From: Undaria pinnatifida
Lineage: Eukaryota; Sar; Phaeophyceae; Laminariales; Alariaceae
Direction of reading: 5' to 3'
Assembly: GCA_012845835.1 (NCBI GenBank)
Contig: JABAKD010000013.1
Location: 6,647,628-6,711,627 of the forward strand
DNA: 64,000 nt
Shown here: positions 10,233 through 21,760 of the stretch, in pieces
Layout of the letters: each line of letters begins with the position of its first letter
Position numbering within the stretch: position 1 is the stretch's first letter
Translations under genes and position numbers: made by a program
Notes under the pieces: generated by a model
Database searches by the model: none
What the model saw: only the letters and a program-made list of their open reading frames with translations
Told to the model about the DNA's origin: nothing

Positions 10233-11690
10233 CTTGATCCTGCATGCGTGTAAACAGATAACTATCCAGACATGATGAGACATGAAACAGAAAACGATCA
10301 TTCGTTCATTATTAGCCAATCCGAATAACGGGTGCCGGCATCCCGCGCGGAGCCCTTGTATCGTGGTACCAGGTACCTGATACCAGGTACCTCTCGTACA
10401 ACAGGTATCATGAAAAGATGAAAAGCGAAGTGCGGCGTGTTTCTTCGTGGTACCATGACCGCTGAGAACAAACCTAGAGCTGACCTGCAGGTTGCGACAG
10501 CCAGTAAAAACCTGCGGCGTACTAAGCTATTGCTTCGGCGGTGGCAGGGTGTATCAGAAAACCACAAAAAAACGAAACTGGTTACTCGCCACCTCACACA
10601 CCTCTCCCTGCTGTCACGGCGTTGAAGAGGCTGTTGCTGACGAACGCGCGCGCTGGCATGCCTGCTTGTATAGCTGAGGCTGCCTGTGCTGCTGGTACGT
10701 GCAGCTGTGGCGTTCCAGCTCTCGCGCACGGCAGGAAGAAAACGACAATGAGACCAACCGATAATATCATGGACCGTAAGCAGCAGCCGCAACTCTCCGG
10801 TCGGTGGTACACGGCGGAGAAGAGCGAGGTCTGTCCACGCACAAGGTCAACAGCTTCGGTAATCGGTGTGCGGCGGAACACACCACAAATGATAGGATGC
10901 AAATCATCTCGCTACGAACTCCCGACGCCTGACGCGGGAACGCGGAACCTCCGGCACGGCGCCTATACCTGGGGAATTTTTTGTAAGGATCCAGCGATAT
11001 GATTGGCTTATAGGAAGCAATTTCAACAAATGAAACACCAGTTTTGTAAGGATTTTGTAAGGATATACAATTATGATTGGCGATGATTGCACCGAGCTCC
11101 GCGCTGTGATCGCGCCGCGTCTCTCAGGGAGAGAAGAGAGACCGCAAGCGGGATCGCGCGCAGCGCGGACACCAGGCAACCGGCACCACAGCCGGCTCCT
11201 CAGCACCATGCTGGTGTGGCGGCTATGTACGCTTTAGTATGTCTAATTGTGGTTCTCCTAGCCTACGATCACCAGGCTTGTTTCCGTGGTCTCGAGCCAA
11301 GAAGCCTGCCTCCCTGTAGCAGCGGTTGTGGTGTGACTAGTTTCGGTTCTTGGAGCCTGCCATGTGTCGATGCGACGAGGTCGGTAGTGATGGCGGAGGC
11401 AGCGGTGTGGGCATTGGAGGCAGCAGCGGCGGAGGTCGTGACGGTGGAGGCAGCGATGGAAGTAGCGGTGAAGGCAGCGGTGATGGATCCGCTCGGGAGA
11501 GCGAACCACAACAAAGTGCAGCTTCATCTACTTTGACAGCATCGAACCAGGGCATCGTCGATTCATCGATATCACGAGCACCATTCTGCCAAAGCCAGCA
11601 GAAAGCACTTCAAGGGGGGGAGCAAGCGGATGGGGTACTTCCCTTACAGCCCTATACCTACGCTACACAAGGCCGGATGTGAGTGGTTCT
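10233..11690. other. Intergenic region with TACCAGGTACC palindromes, no supported gene
   Basis: A cluster of GTACCAGGTACCTGATACC-type palindromes lies at 10366-10395. Around 11380-11500 a GGC/GGA-rich stretch opens low-complexity Gly/Ser frames that I do not call a gene. Nothing else is recognisable. Confidence 0.4.
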
Positions 11691-11810
11691 ATCGTAGACT
11701 TCTGTTTGTTACCTGCTGCTGTACTCTTATACCTGGTACCTGGTGCCATGGTCAAGCAGTACAGGATACCAGATAAGAACCATACATACTTGGTACCTGC
11801 GGTAGGCTGG

Positions 11811-12515
11811 CTTTCTTATTTGTGGGGGGATACGTTCTACACTGACTTCAGTACAACAGCTCCCGAGCTTCTTATTTCCCTGAAAATATCAACTTGGCTT
11901 TCTTATTACTGCACCTTTAATATTACTGTTAGGTGTCTTGTACGCCTGTAGTACTGCTGTACCAGGTATATCATAAGGCACGGAAATACTGACCTACAGC
12001 AGTAGGTTGGCTTTCGTATTTGGCAGAGGGTTTGTTCTCACAGGTAACTTCAGTATATTGACCAACGAGTTTCTTATTCCTGTAGCTAAATATCACCCTG
12101 GCTTTCTTATTACCAGGTTTGTTTTTCCGTGCCCTGTACTGCTGTACATCAGCAGTCGGTCTGCGGCAATGTTATTTGGACACGAGGTACGAGTCGTACC
12201 AGGTCATTGTAGGCTACTGCTCCTGCTGCTTGTGCGCTGCTACTCGAACCTACCAGGTACCAGGTATCATCGCTCTGAGCATGCGATACCTGGTACCTGG
12301 TACGTAGTATATACCATACTTGGCCTCTAATTAATCGCGTGCCAGATACCAGATGCAGTACGTAGTACAGGACATCTAAAAGATACCAGGTACACATATA
12401 GTGACCTAGGCTGGCTTTCTTATTTGGGAGAGGGTGCACACTACCTTATTGTACATTAACTTCAGTATAACGTATCCCGAGTTTCTTATTTTCGTGTAAA
12501 TAACAGCCTGGCTAA
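11811..12515 (+). repeat. Irregular repeats with TTTCTTATTTGGGAGAGG motif (3 copies)
   Basis: Copies near 11811-11925, 12005-12120 and 12408-12515 share, in order: GGCTGGCTTTCTTATTTG, a gap, ACTTCAGTATAAC or similar, a gap, then CCGAGTTTCTTATT. Spacing is irregular (about 195 and 400 bp). Further copies occur near 16763 and 16945. No coding sequence is involved. Confidence 0.6.
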
Positions 12516-12736
12516 TAATCCCATCTATTTTGAAGCTATTGCTTCTGCTGAAGCTTGTTTGCTGTCGCAGCTTGTACACTCGTACACGTGATGTATATCT
12601 CTGAGCATATGATGACTGGTACATGATAACTGGCACCTACCTGGTACAATTGTGGCGGTCGTGTTTTCTTGGTTCGGCAGTTCGCAGCTGGCACTAGGCG
12701 TATTCAATTCGAAAATTCTCGCTTGCGTTTCCCAAG

Positions 12737-15400
12737 GTGAAAAACCAGCGTGATTTGGTACCAGGACATGATGGTAGACTTGGCGTCAACACCAAGTCAG
12801 ACGCGACGTATTTGGATGAGGTCAAAGCCGCGAACACTGTGGACGCGCTGACTCACGCGAAAGCTTGTTGGGTGCAAACGCCATCTTTTTCGCTGGCGGG
12901 GATAGTGTCTAGTTTGCTTGGGAAAGAGTTGCCCACGTACCCGACCTCCCGCTTGTCTCGCCGGAGTTCTCCCCTCAGCGCCCAACTGGTGATACTACTC
13001 TAGTTAGCTATGCGCGTGTCCTATTACCGCTCGTTGAACTTTGTTGCCAGCTCGATTGTTGGCGCCATTCTCTTGAATCTGCTGATAGGTGGAGTGTTGA
13101 TGATGCCTGCCTTTTAAAATCCTTATGGTGTCGTCACGGGTAGAGTATGCCTGCCTGGATGCTTACGCGTCCGTTCTCGTTTACGTGGAGATCGAGATAT
13201 TGAAGGATCCCATGCGCGGCCCGGTTCCGACCATTTTGCCGCCGGGAACACAGATGCGATTGGGATGTTTTGAACATATTCATCGAGACCTTATTTCTTG
13301 TACCTTCTTGTTCTGTGGGACGTTACCCATGTTCACCTTGCGGCCGATTGGACACCCCCCCCTGCGACACCAGCACCGTCGCCGAACCCGAATGCAAATG
13401 CCGCTTACAACGATGACCCCGACTTCTTCGCCACCGAAGCACCTTGCCACGTGGTGGGCTCGCTAGGTAAGGCCTTACACCGTCCTTGGAAGAAATTGAG
13501 CTGAGTTGTCTGACGCCCTGCCCGCATTGGCGTTTCTCATTCTCTTGCTGACGTTTGTATTATTCGCCAAACACACCAACCTTTTTCGTTTTTTTTCTTT
13601 TTTTTAGATGATGCGGACTCGGACGAGGGCGAAGAGGACGGTGGCGACGGGTATGACTTTGATGCTGGTCACGACCGCGCTTGCGACCTAGGAGCCGGAG
13701 ACGAGATCGGTGGCAATGTCGACCAGGACGACGTGAGTGCTGTAGAGGTGGCAAATATGGTTTGTTTGTTTCTGAAATCTGCTCGGCGTCAATGTGCGCT
13801 TTAAATACGATTTTTTTTCCGTTCGAGTGTTCTGAATTCATGTTGATTGTTGCCCAACTGTATCGGGGGGTGGCCCACACATGCTCAAGGTTCGCTTGGA
13901 TACCTTTCACGCGCTTCCACGTATCTCGCCCCTAGTGAAGAAGAGTCACGGCGCCTTCAAGCCCTCCATGGCTTGGTTGAGAGATGCTTGCTATATCGTT
14001 AATCTGGAAGACAACAAGGAGGCAAGTGGTTTTGACGTCACTTGTGTCGTTGTTCGGATCAGTGATACGGAGAGACTGTAGCTGTCGTCGAAAACAATGC
14101 CTGTACTGGGTCATGTGTCGTGGCCATTACGCTCCTGCCGATCTCGCTTCCAACCGCAGGTAAGAAGTGCTCTTCAAGCGCGAAAAATGGCATCGAAATA
14201 GGTGGCAGAGTATATAGAGATGAACTGGACGTGTTTCTTGCGGAATTGTCGGCGGTTGGTGCCCGAGCGGACACGATTGTTGACTCGCTTTGGTTCAGTG
14301 GTTGATCGGTTCTGCGACGTGATATATGCGAAATCGGGATAAAATCACCTGCGCCCGAAAGCCCTGGAGGTCGTGAAGCTGCTCCGCAAGCACATCGAAG
14401 CTTGTTGTCTAAGCAAACCTGACGGCGTGCCGCTGTACTACGCAAAAGGGAAAAGTGAAGCGGGGATCACCACTCATCGCTGTGTCAGAGGTACCAGCAG
14501 TACAGGGGCTTGGTGTGTGTTTTGCGTGACTTTCCTATCACTAGCAGGCACAGCAACCATTTCCACCCATAACATTGGCCTCACGGCATAACCCGATGCT
14601 CATAGTATTTGCCGTCAAGTATACCTCACGGTTTCGTTTGTTGCAGTGTTTGTAACATGTTGAGTTTTTTCCTCAGCTTGGTGGTCAACCAGGTAATTCG
14701 TGTTATGATGGACCTGACGTAAACCTGTTCAATATGTTTTACGCCCGCTGTAACTGTTTGTCCTCCTTAAAGGGTTTTCATCGTTACCTCCGCAGGCTAC
14801 TATTGCGCTTCTCCTGCGCTGGCCCACTCGATTCTGCTGGAGTTCAATTATCGCTGGAATATTGGGATGGCGGTGAAGAACCGCGGACTGCCGAAGTAGA
14901 TTGGAGCGTGCTACGAACAGTTTGAGTTTGATATTATCTAAAGCGACTCGGCCAGCTGGTCACCGGATAGCCCGATGTTTCCTGGGTGGGTCTCTGCTCT
15001 TGACGTGATAGACACTGGTGAAAGAAGCGACCTTTCTCAGAGATTGTGGGGACCTGATGCTGGGGGTGAGGGGCCGGTTGATCTTGTCGACCTCCCAACA
15101 ACTTCAGAATCACCATTTGATGAAATCAAAGGGCACGCCAACGTTAAGTATACGAGGATCTCTATTAGTCAACGGCATGCTGCATTGCGTGCTAGGTTGA
15201 GGGAAGCTGACGGGGGCGCGATGACTGCGGATGTTGTCGGTAGCGCTGTTTCCGCTGCTGTTTCGCGGAGTTGGTATGGGGCAGGTATTGTTGGCGTTTG
15301 TGGCGGCAGTAAAAGGGGGGGCGCAGCGGCAGGTGCAGGCGTGTCGGCGTCAGCTGCGGAGATGTTGGCGTTTAGCGGCGGCGGGGATGAGGCTGGGTAG
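12737..15400 (+). pseudogene. Decayed gene: RNase D-like 3'-5' exonuclease domain plus unrecognised C-terminal domain
   Basis: Separate plus-strand blocks read as one protein. At 12780-13000: LGVNTKSDATYLDEV and SLAGIVSSLLGKELPTYP (DnaQ/RNase D-like middle part). At 13140-13260: VEYACLDAYASVLVY, matching exonuclease motif III (Y-x-x-x-D), then PVPTILPPGTQMRL. At 13310-13466 plus 13607-13732: an acidic linker joined by a consistent GTAAGG...TTTAG intron (DDADSDEGEEDGGDGYDF). At 13875-14020: HMLKVRLDTFHALPR and KKSHGAFKPSMAWLRDA. At 14290-14490: LRKHIEACCLSKPDGVPLYY. At 14795-15190: LLEFNYRWNIGMAVKNRGLP and FPGWVSALDVIDTGERS. In-frame stops at 14340-14342, 14897-14899 and 14939-14941, and a frame break near 13265-13310, make it a relic. 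The C-terminal domain is not recognised; it may come from a transposon. Confidence 0.6.
13467..13606 (+). other. Intron within the exonuclease relic
   Basis: GTAAGG at 13467 and a T-rich TTTTTTTTAG acceptor ending at 13606. Phase 1 on both sides joins VVGSL to the acidic DDADSDEGEE segment, showing that the relic once had normal introns. Confidence 0.55.
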
Positions 15401-16762
15401 TTTGGCGCCGCCAACCGACGCCCAAGAAGCCCAAGGGCCCACTCCGGGGCCCTCAGATTTTCTTTCACCGCGGCCACAGTCGACAAGAAGGCGCGTACCA
15501 GGAGGCTCACCCCGCCCCGCGTGGGAGGAAGAGGCGGCCCCAATGCAATGTGTCCGGAGAAAACCACCGGCCCGAGGCCCGCAGACCTGGGAAACTAAAT
15601 CAGACGAAAAGCGGTGGTGGTCGTGGTGTGAATGTGAAAAGTGCACCGTAGGGTCTACGCCCCTGATCGTCGCTTTATACTCCGGCCCATCTTGGTGTGG
15701 TAGGTTAGCGTCTGCAGTGTCGGGTCGAGTTTGCGTTTTGTTAAGAGAATAAAGACCGTACGAGTTTATTATGTTTTTACTTCGTTTGCGAGCCGGCCGT
15801 TTCGTTTTGTGTGGCCCTGGGATTGACTGTCTGTTTCATCTCGGGGGGGGGGGGGGGGGGGAGGTCAACAGCGATACTACCACCGTCGTCGACAAAATCG
15901 TGACGCACATTTGTTCTGTTTTTCCATTCCCATGTTTTCCTTTTTGCCATCCCTGGGGAGAGGGAAAGAAGAGGGGGGGGGGGTTACCTGGTACCTACTC
16001 GAAGCTATTCCCCACCCCCTGTTATTTATCATGTTTCGCCGGGCATGATGGGAGTGCTAGATGTCGCCGGGCGGCAAGAATGGTTCAGTGCAAAGACATA
16101 CACCATACAAGAGTGTCTATATTGGAAGAACGAAGATTTTTCAAAAGCATCGCCAATCATTTGGTTGAACTGGAGTTATACATGGGTCCTATTTTTTGTG
16201 GTGTTCGTGTCGTCTATTTTGGCGGAACCACCCGTATCGCTTCCCAGTCGAATATTGTCACCGAAAGCCCTACTTCATTCATTCGATACACACCAAGGAG
16301 TTCAATGCAAAATAAACACGTTGTATAGCAACGACAACGTTTGTATCACAAACTCATGACAAAATCACTGCTTTGCGGCTGGTTGGTGATGCTTGCCGTT
16401 GTACCAGGTACATATTATGTGATACAGCAGCACTACTACTTGTTGCAGTCGTAGTGCACAACATAAATAAAAAAAAACGAACAGGGATATAGGAAAGCAA
16501 GGCTGATACCTTACCAGAAAAGGAAGACAATTGAGAGGCGCTGTGCTGAAGATAGTGTGTAGAACTCACCTTTTCTCAAATAAGAAATTCAGCCTCGGCC
16601 AGAATCATCCCGATTTCTTCCTTTTTTTCCTATTATTTTATTTCATTTCTACTACTGCTGCTGCTGTAACAGCCTAGAATAATCTATCTGCACTACACCT
16701 ACTTGTACAAGTATCAGGCACCTATTAATATTTGATAGCGAGAAACAGGAATCTTGGTTGTG
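15401..16762. other. Region without a supported gene
   Basis: Contains a G run at about 15842-15861, a second near 15974-15983 and TACCTGGTACC near 15989. Part of 15400-15750 is GC-rich and may be the decayed 3' end of the exonuclease relic, but the frame cannot be followed. Confidence 0.4.
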
Positions 16763-17035
16763 GCTTCGGGTTTCTTATTTGGGAGAGGTTGTCATCTGCA
16801 CTAACTTCAGCTTCCGGATTTCTTGTCTTCCTAGAAGTATCAGCTTGCTATTCTTACGTCCCGTACTACTTTTAGAGTGTTGTGCCGCCGGTCCTCTGAT
16901 AAGAAACCGAGGTTTTGTTGTTTAATAGGCTGAATTTCGTACCAGGTATTTTTATGAAAATGATGTGCCCCACACTAACTTCAGTATGAAATTTACCGAA
17001 GTTCTTATATCTCCGCAAGAACCTTGCGTGAGCCC
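16763..17035 (+). repeat. Two further copies of the TTTCTTATTTGGGAGAGG repeat
   Basis: 16763-16865 keeps TTTCTTATTTGGGAGAGG and CACTAACTTCAG. 16945-17035 keeps CACACTAACTTCAGTATGAA and a GTTCTTAT end. They match the family at 11.8-12.5 kb. Confidence 0.5.
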
Positions 17036-17252
17036 CGTTCTTATAAGAGGGAGGCATGCGCGATTTTTTTTATGATGTTTTTCCATTTTCCGAAACGCCT
17101 CCAATTTTTTTTCGTGCTTCGCGCGATTATTTTAATGCCTTACAAAAGTGTCCCTATGTATAGGATCCGTGCCGAACCTCCTGTTGGTGTGAGAAAAAAA
17201 TACCCCACGCCTTCTCAGTCATTTTCTATCTTGCAAATCGTCCCAGACACCA

Positions 17253-17310
17253 CCCTAACCCTAACCCTAACCCTAACCTTAACCCTAACCCTAACCCCAA
17301 CCCCAACCCT
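17253..17310 (+). repeat. Interstitial telomeric repeat (CCCTAA)n
   Basis: About nine near-perfect CCCTAA units, degenerating to CCCCAA at the right end. TTAGGG is the telomere unit of many eukaryotes. The tract is followed by a GC-rich segment related to 43.9-44.06 kb, so it belongs to a dispersed element rather than a chromosome end. Confidence 0.85.
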
Positions 17311-19344
17311 TTGTGAGGCTCGAGGCTCGAGGTAGGCAAGGGCGATCCTGCGGCTACGGCGCGTGTTTCGTAGGCGTTTTCCAAAAAATAATCGGCCGGC
17401 CGAAAAACAGGCCTCTCATCTCTCATCAGCCAATCAGGGTGTTTGTCGATCATCTTTTTTCACACCGACGAAGAGCTGTGCAGAGTGCTGCCGACGCCGC
17501 CGGAACACATCGCGGATCGAAAGCTCTCGTGGACACAACGCAATCCTTTAACTGCTTGGTGGCACCGCGCGCGCGGAGCCCTTTCATTACAGCAACGCGC
17601 ATCCCGGGGTTCGTGACGGCTGCCACTCTGCTGGGGAGGCAGCCAACTCAGAGGCACATGGCATTCATGTCGGGCCGGGCGAGCAGCAGCAGTTGCAACA
17701 GGCGCCGTACTGCCCTCATCGCAGCTGCGGTGAGCGCGCTAACCAGACAGCTCGAGCTTGCGTCAACTAGTGGATGGTGTTGCGTCGGTGTGGCTTAGTT
17801 GTATACCTCTGCCTAGCTTGCCTGTTTCTCACAACACAGTTGCCCAATGCCTTGGTAGGGTCGTTGGTGCGGAAATGATCAAAATGCACGAGCAGCCGAG
17901 GCTAACAGGTTTAGTTCATTTTCCTTTTTATGTTATGCTCTGTATAGCGATGGAGATCACGCTTTCCGGTGCAGACCAGGTTGTAGTAACAACGTCCCGC
18001 CAAGCAAGAACAAACAAGAGCCTGGCCAGGATACATGCTTGCCCACTCATCACCCTGATGACCGACCCTCCCTACCAAAAACGACACCGTACTCGTAGGC
18101 ACTCAAGACGTGTCACACAATGCAATCACACTCCTATCCGTGCGCCGAAAATGCCGTGTGATGGTCGAAGGGGCCATAGATCTGGGATGGCAAAAGGGAG
18201 CAAGCACGAACGGCAGACAACCACAAGCGACGTCCTGAAACTTTTGCGATGGCCCCTTCCCTCCTTGCCGTCTCATTTTCCCCCATCGCCAGCGTACCAC
18301 TCCATTGCTGTACATGATGTATCTACCCCGCGCGCGTACCATCAATGAATACCTCACGATCAGCCAATCAAGTCTCATGTATCGGTGCACGTGACAGCAG
18401 AAACGTGCTGACAATGGCATTGATTGACTCGTGCAAAAAGGAGTCCTTCCATCGTAGCGCTGGGTATGTACCAGCCGGAAAAACCGGCACTACAGGTTCT
18501 CGTACAAAGCGGCAACCGGCACTACTCCGCATGCCCCGTTACTGTTGGTTCCTGCGTTTTCCAAGCGATTTCACGGGCACTGTAGCGGGCAACTGGCACT
18601 ATACTCAATCGGCGCTATAGCGGAACCACTTGTACTGCACCTAGGACGAACTGATAATGACTTGGCGTGCCCAACCGTTGTCCCCCCTCGAAGATGAGCG
18701 CGCGTGTAGTGGTACGTACCAGGTAAGTACTGGTATATACGTACTCGCACCAGGTAGGAGATAAAGACGGGAAAAGGCGCAATAGCTGGGAGCCAGTGCG
18801 ACAGCTTTTTGCACCACCGCGCTTTTGTGGACATGAGTATTATTCGCACTGCTGCGGTGGGGTCAAGGAAGATTATGAAACTTAACTATTATTAATAGTA
18901 GACGTAACCCTGTAGACTAGCCCTTTAGGAGCACGGGTTAGGGAGGTTAGGGGTGGTAAGAGCAAGAATAAGAATGCCCATTTCAAAATCTGTGTGCCTT
19001 TGCATCATCAAGAGCAGACGAGAGAACAGCAGTAGCGATCGACGTCCACCGCATGTTCCATCATGGCTCGACAGCTCTAAGAACTAACAACCCGAGCATC
19101 AGGCCTGGGCTGGACCTCCGCTGACCTGCCACATTTACAGCAGGGAGTACACAGAAACTTGATACGAACCCGGTAAACCCAAGTAGCCCACCCCAAAGTT
19201 TAACTCACGCGATGACAATGATTGTTTTATGCATACTGAATTCCACAGATGTCTGTTTTTGTCCCCCTCGATGCGGGTCATACAGTTTCCGTGCGCAGAA
19301 CAAAGTTGAATGTCTTAGTCCTGTTGACCCTGGTATTAACCGGG
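17311..19344. other. Region without a supported gene
   Basis: 17311-17430 is the rest of the telomere-repeat-bearing element, ending in a GGCCGGCC-centred segment and CCAATCAG. A short ATG frame at 17669 ends in a good donor (GCTGCG|GTGAGC at about 17732), but I cannot follow it into a second exon. A pogo-like MITE copy lies at 18460-18625. Confidence 0.4.
18460..18625. mobile_element. Pogo-like MITE copy (partial)
   Basis: Contains AGCCGGAAAAACCGGCACTA, then GCAACCGGCACTACTCCGC and a terminal CAATCGGCGCTATAG. It aligns with copies at 47.3, 47.9, 49.1, 53.0 and 60.0 kb. Confidence 0.6.
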
Positions 19345-19490
19345 GATTCACCGACCTGTATCCTTCACGAGGGTATAGACTACACACCCCGCAACACACG
19401 GGATCGAAGTATCACTCACAGCTTGCAAAGCTGAGTTTTGATCAAAAACCTTTTAGGTCGATCTCACAGCTAAAGTGTATATTTTCACGT
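19345..19490 (+). repeat. Dispersed repeat, CACAGCTTGCAAAG family
   Basis: Shares GATCGAAGTATCACTCACAG, CTTGCAAAGCTGAG and GATCTCACAGCTAAAGTGTA with copies at 22927-23112 and 49387-49525. It could be a short retroposon; no tail or target duplication was established. Confidence 0.55.
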
Positions 19491-19504
19491 ATATTTTCAT
19501 TAAT

Positions 19505-20670
19505 AGAGTGTTTGCGAAAATACGTTTCTCAAAATTTACTTGCCTTCCGCTAAAAAAAGTGAATTGCCTTCCCACCGAGTTTTTGGTGTGTTTGCGCTAG
19601 CGGTAAACAAAATCCTGCAGGCGACGCCTCCGAAATTTAGTAGGGAAACGGGGATGTGCGCGATTGTAATATACGTACGAGTACAGCAGCAGCAGTACGA
19701 GTACTCGTAGTATTATACGATATACGAGTTCTCGTTGTACGTACTCCAGTCTCGAGCCTCTCGTTTCAGGTGCAGCAGTACCTGGAACACGGTACATGCA
19801 AGCACCCAACAGACTACAAATCAGAGGTATGGCGGTCTGTCTCGCGCGTAAAAAACTCCTTGTGAGCAGGGACTACCTCACTACACGTGCTACAAGCAGA
19901 GCAACGCCTTCCTCATGCGACGGAAGGGAAGGCGAAGCGCAGTTTCCCCATGGAACGTGGACCTGTTATTGCGAAGCACCACCCTGCGAAGAATCCGCAG
20001 TGAACGCAGCGGTTTAGGGAAGAGGAGTTTCCGCTCCTCTGCCCTAAACCGAAAGTCATGCCACGCTTCAGTCGCGGTGATGTTGGAGAAGCGCGGTGGC
20101 TGCTGTCGCACAGATGGACCGATACGAGTCCTATCTTGCCAGATGCGGCACACGATAGCCGCAATCAAGGCGCGTGGTGTCGCTCTCTGCGTTGAGGCTC
20201 CTCTCCGCGTGCGTGCGTTCGACTCCGCCAGCTGCGAGAAGTTCACCACAGCTTGCAGCAAGCGCTGAACCCTTGGTCACGGACGCAGAGGGCAGCAACA
20301 GACGGTTCATCACCGGCCTGCTGCATATCTCTGATGTTACGCCTGCGCGTCGTGCTCAGGGTACTACCGTCTCAATCCTCCGTGCGTTCGTATTAGTAGC
20401 TTGTGTTGTGTCGTGACAACAGCCGTGGTGCTTCAAACTGGTCCTGCTTAGGGCGCTATAGACCCTTGCAGAGGCGTTCTGCCTCGGACAAATGCTCGGT
20501 GTGTTGTAGGCCAATGAAACAGAGAGACAAAATTTACCGTAACTTTTGATCAAAACCTACCTTCGACAAAGTACATTTTTGCCTTTTTTTCAAAATTTTA
20601 CCGCAAATATTGCCTTCGGGACATTTTTTGAAGAAGTAAATTTCTAAAAACGTACTTTCGCAAACACTCT
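19505..20670. mobile_element. TIR DNA transposon with Harbinger-like transposase relic
   Basis: Inverted ends pair AGAGTGTTTGCGAAAATACG at 19505 with the complement of the sequence ending CGCAAACACTCT at 20670. The similarity extends over about 40 bp. AAT flanks both sides (19502-19504 and 20671-20673), fitting a 3-bp duplication as in PIF/Harbinger elements; a TA duplication with ends shortened by one base is an alternative. The element is 1,166 bp and carries a broken transposase on the minus strand. Confidence 0.7.
19893..20060 (-). pseudogene. Harbinger/HARBI1-like transposase N-terminal fragment
   Basis: The minus frame encodes HDFRFRAEERKLLF, then LRSLRILRRVVLRN and FHGETALRLPFRRM. This matches the pattern FRF...L..L.iP......r....GeeaL..lLrRl seen before the DDE domain of HARBI1/DDE_Tnp_4-type transposases. 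No catalytic DDE segment follows; the frame stops at about 19890. The relic sits inside inverted repeats, as expected. Confidence 0.5.
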
Positions 20671-20900
20671 AATAAAAAAAAAAAAATGTACATTAAACAA
20701 AAAGGTACGTACGTATTTTAGTGTGCGAAAAAATCGTAGTGGTTTCGATATCATTTACAAGTATACTAAAATTCTAAGATACCAAATATTCTTGCAGGTT
20801 TCAATATGCTATACTAACTTCCATACAAGAAACTGTTCAAATAGTCATTATTAATCAATAACCAACACAACACCAAAATAATCAATAATCTAATGAAGTG

Positions 20901-21111
20901 TGGATACCAGTCCCTACCCCTGAATCGTAACGCCTCGTTATCACTACTGCTGCTGTATATTCCTTCAACATCATCCTGGCTCCTCGAGGCACACTCTGAG
21001 GTGTTTCCTCATCGTTGACCCTCGAGCGTGCGGTTGCGCACATAACCTACCTCGTTGTATCTCCACACGTCCATCTGAGAAAGAGAAACCTGCGAAGGGA
21101 CTACCGTCCCA
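20901..21111 (-). repeat. LTR-like block a
   Basis: Runs from TGGATACCAGTCCCTACC to CTACCGTCCCA. It resembles 22230-22430 over its whole length with scattered differences, more than the b/c pair show. The minus orientation is chosen because gag follows the opposite-orientation copy b. Confidence 0.65.
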
Positions 21112-21224
21112 CAAATGGCGTCGAGGCCGTGAAGCTCGGTGGGAGCTAAGCAACCCGACCGAAGAGAGCGGGTAAGTTTTATTTGAAAGAAAACCCGCAC
21201 GTTTGTCCCGCTTGCCATATGGCA

Positions 21225-21439
21225 GACGGGACAGACCCCCCTGGTCCCTTTCGCAGGTTTCTCTTGCTCAGATGGAGGTGTGGAGACACACCGGGGTGGG
21301 TTATGTGGGCAACCGCACGCTCGAGTGTCAACGATAAAGAAACACCTCAGAGTCTGCCTCGAGGAGCCAGGATGATCTTGAAGGATCATAGTGATAGCGA
21401 GGCCGTACCTACGATTCAGGGGGTAGGGACTGGTATCCA
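21225..21439 (+). repeat. LTR-like block b (left palindrome arm)
   Basis: The inverted copy of c, ending GGGACTGGTATCCA. It is followed by a C-rich leader and the plus-strand gag fragment. Confidence 0.65.
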
Positions 21440-21603
21440 AATCACCCCCCCCCCTTTTTCAGACGTGCAAACGTGCGCGTCTTGTAAGAGGTGTCCACTT
21501 GGGATGACAGGATCCTAGGAATCCCCTGGAGACGTAGTGCCGATGGAGATAGACAACTGTCAGATACCGAGAGTAGTGCTTAACCGACCTCATGGTCGGA
21601 AAC

Positions 21604-21757
21604 GAAAACAGCTCTCGAAGCGTCGTGCCTGTCAGCAGACGCTTTAGCACGCTCGGCAGAGCAGATCGTTGCTCTGACTCAGGGTCCAAATGAGTCAGTC
21701 AGATCATACGTAAACCGTCTCCGTGATAGTTTTAGCGTTCAAGTTAAAAACTAAAAC
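21604..21757 (+). pseudogene. LTR-retrotransposon gag fragment (left arm)
   Basis: The plus frame reads TKTALEASCLSADALARSAE, then QIVALTQGPNESVRSYVNRL and RDSFS. ALTQGPNESV.SYVNRLRDSF resembles the matrix/capsid portion of Ty3- or Ty1-type gag proteins. The frame ends soon after, at the palindrome centre. Confidence 0.55.
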
Positions 21758-21760
21758 TGG

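Noticed and set aside
21112-21180. 5S rRNA-like wording (GTGGGAGCTAAGCAACCCGACC)
   Set aside because: No surrounding 5S internal control region or length match. It lies between two LTR-like blocks.
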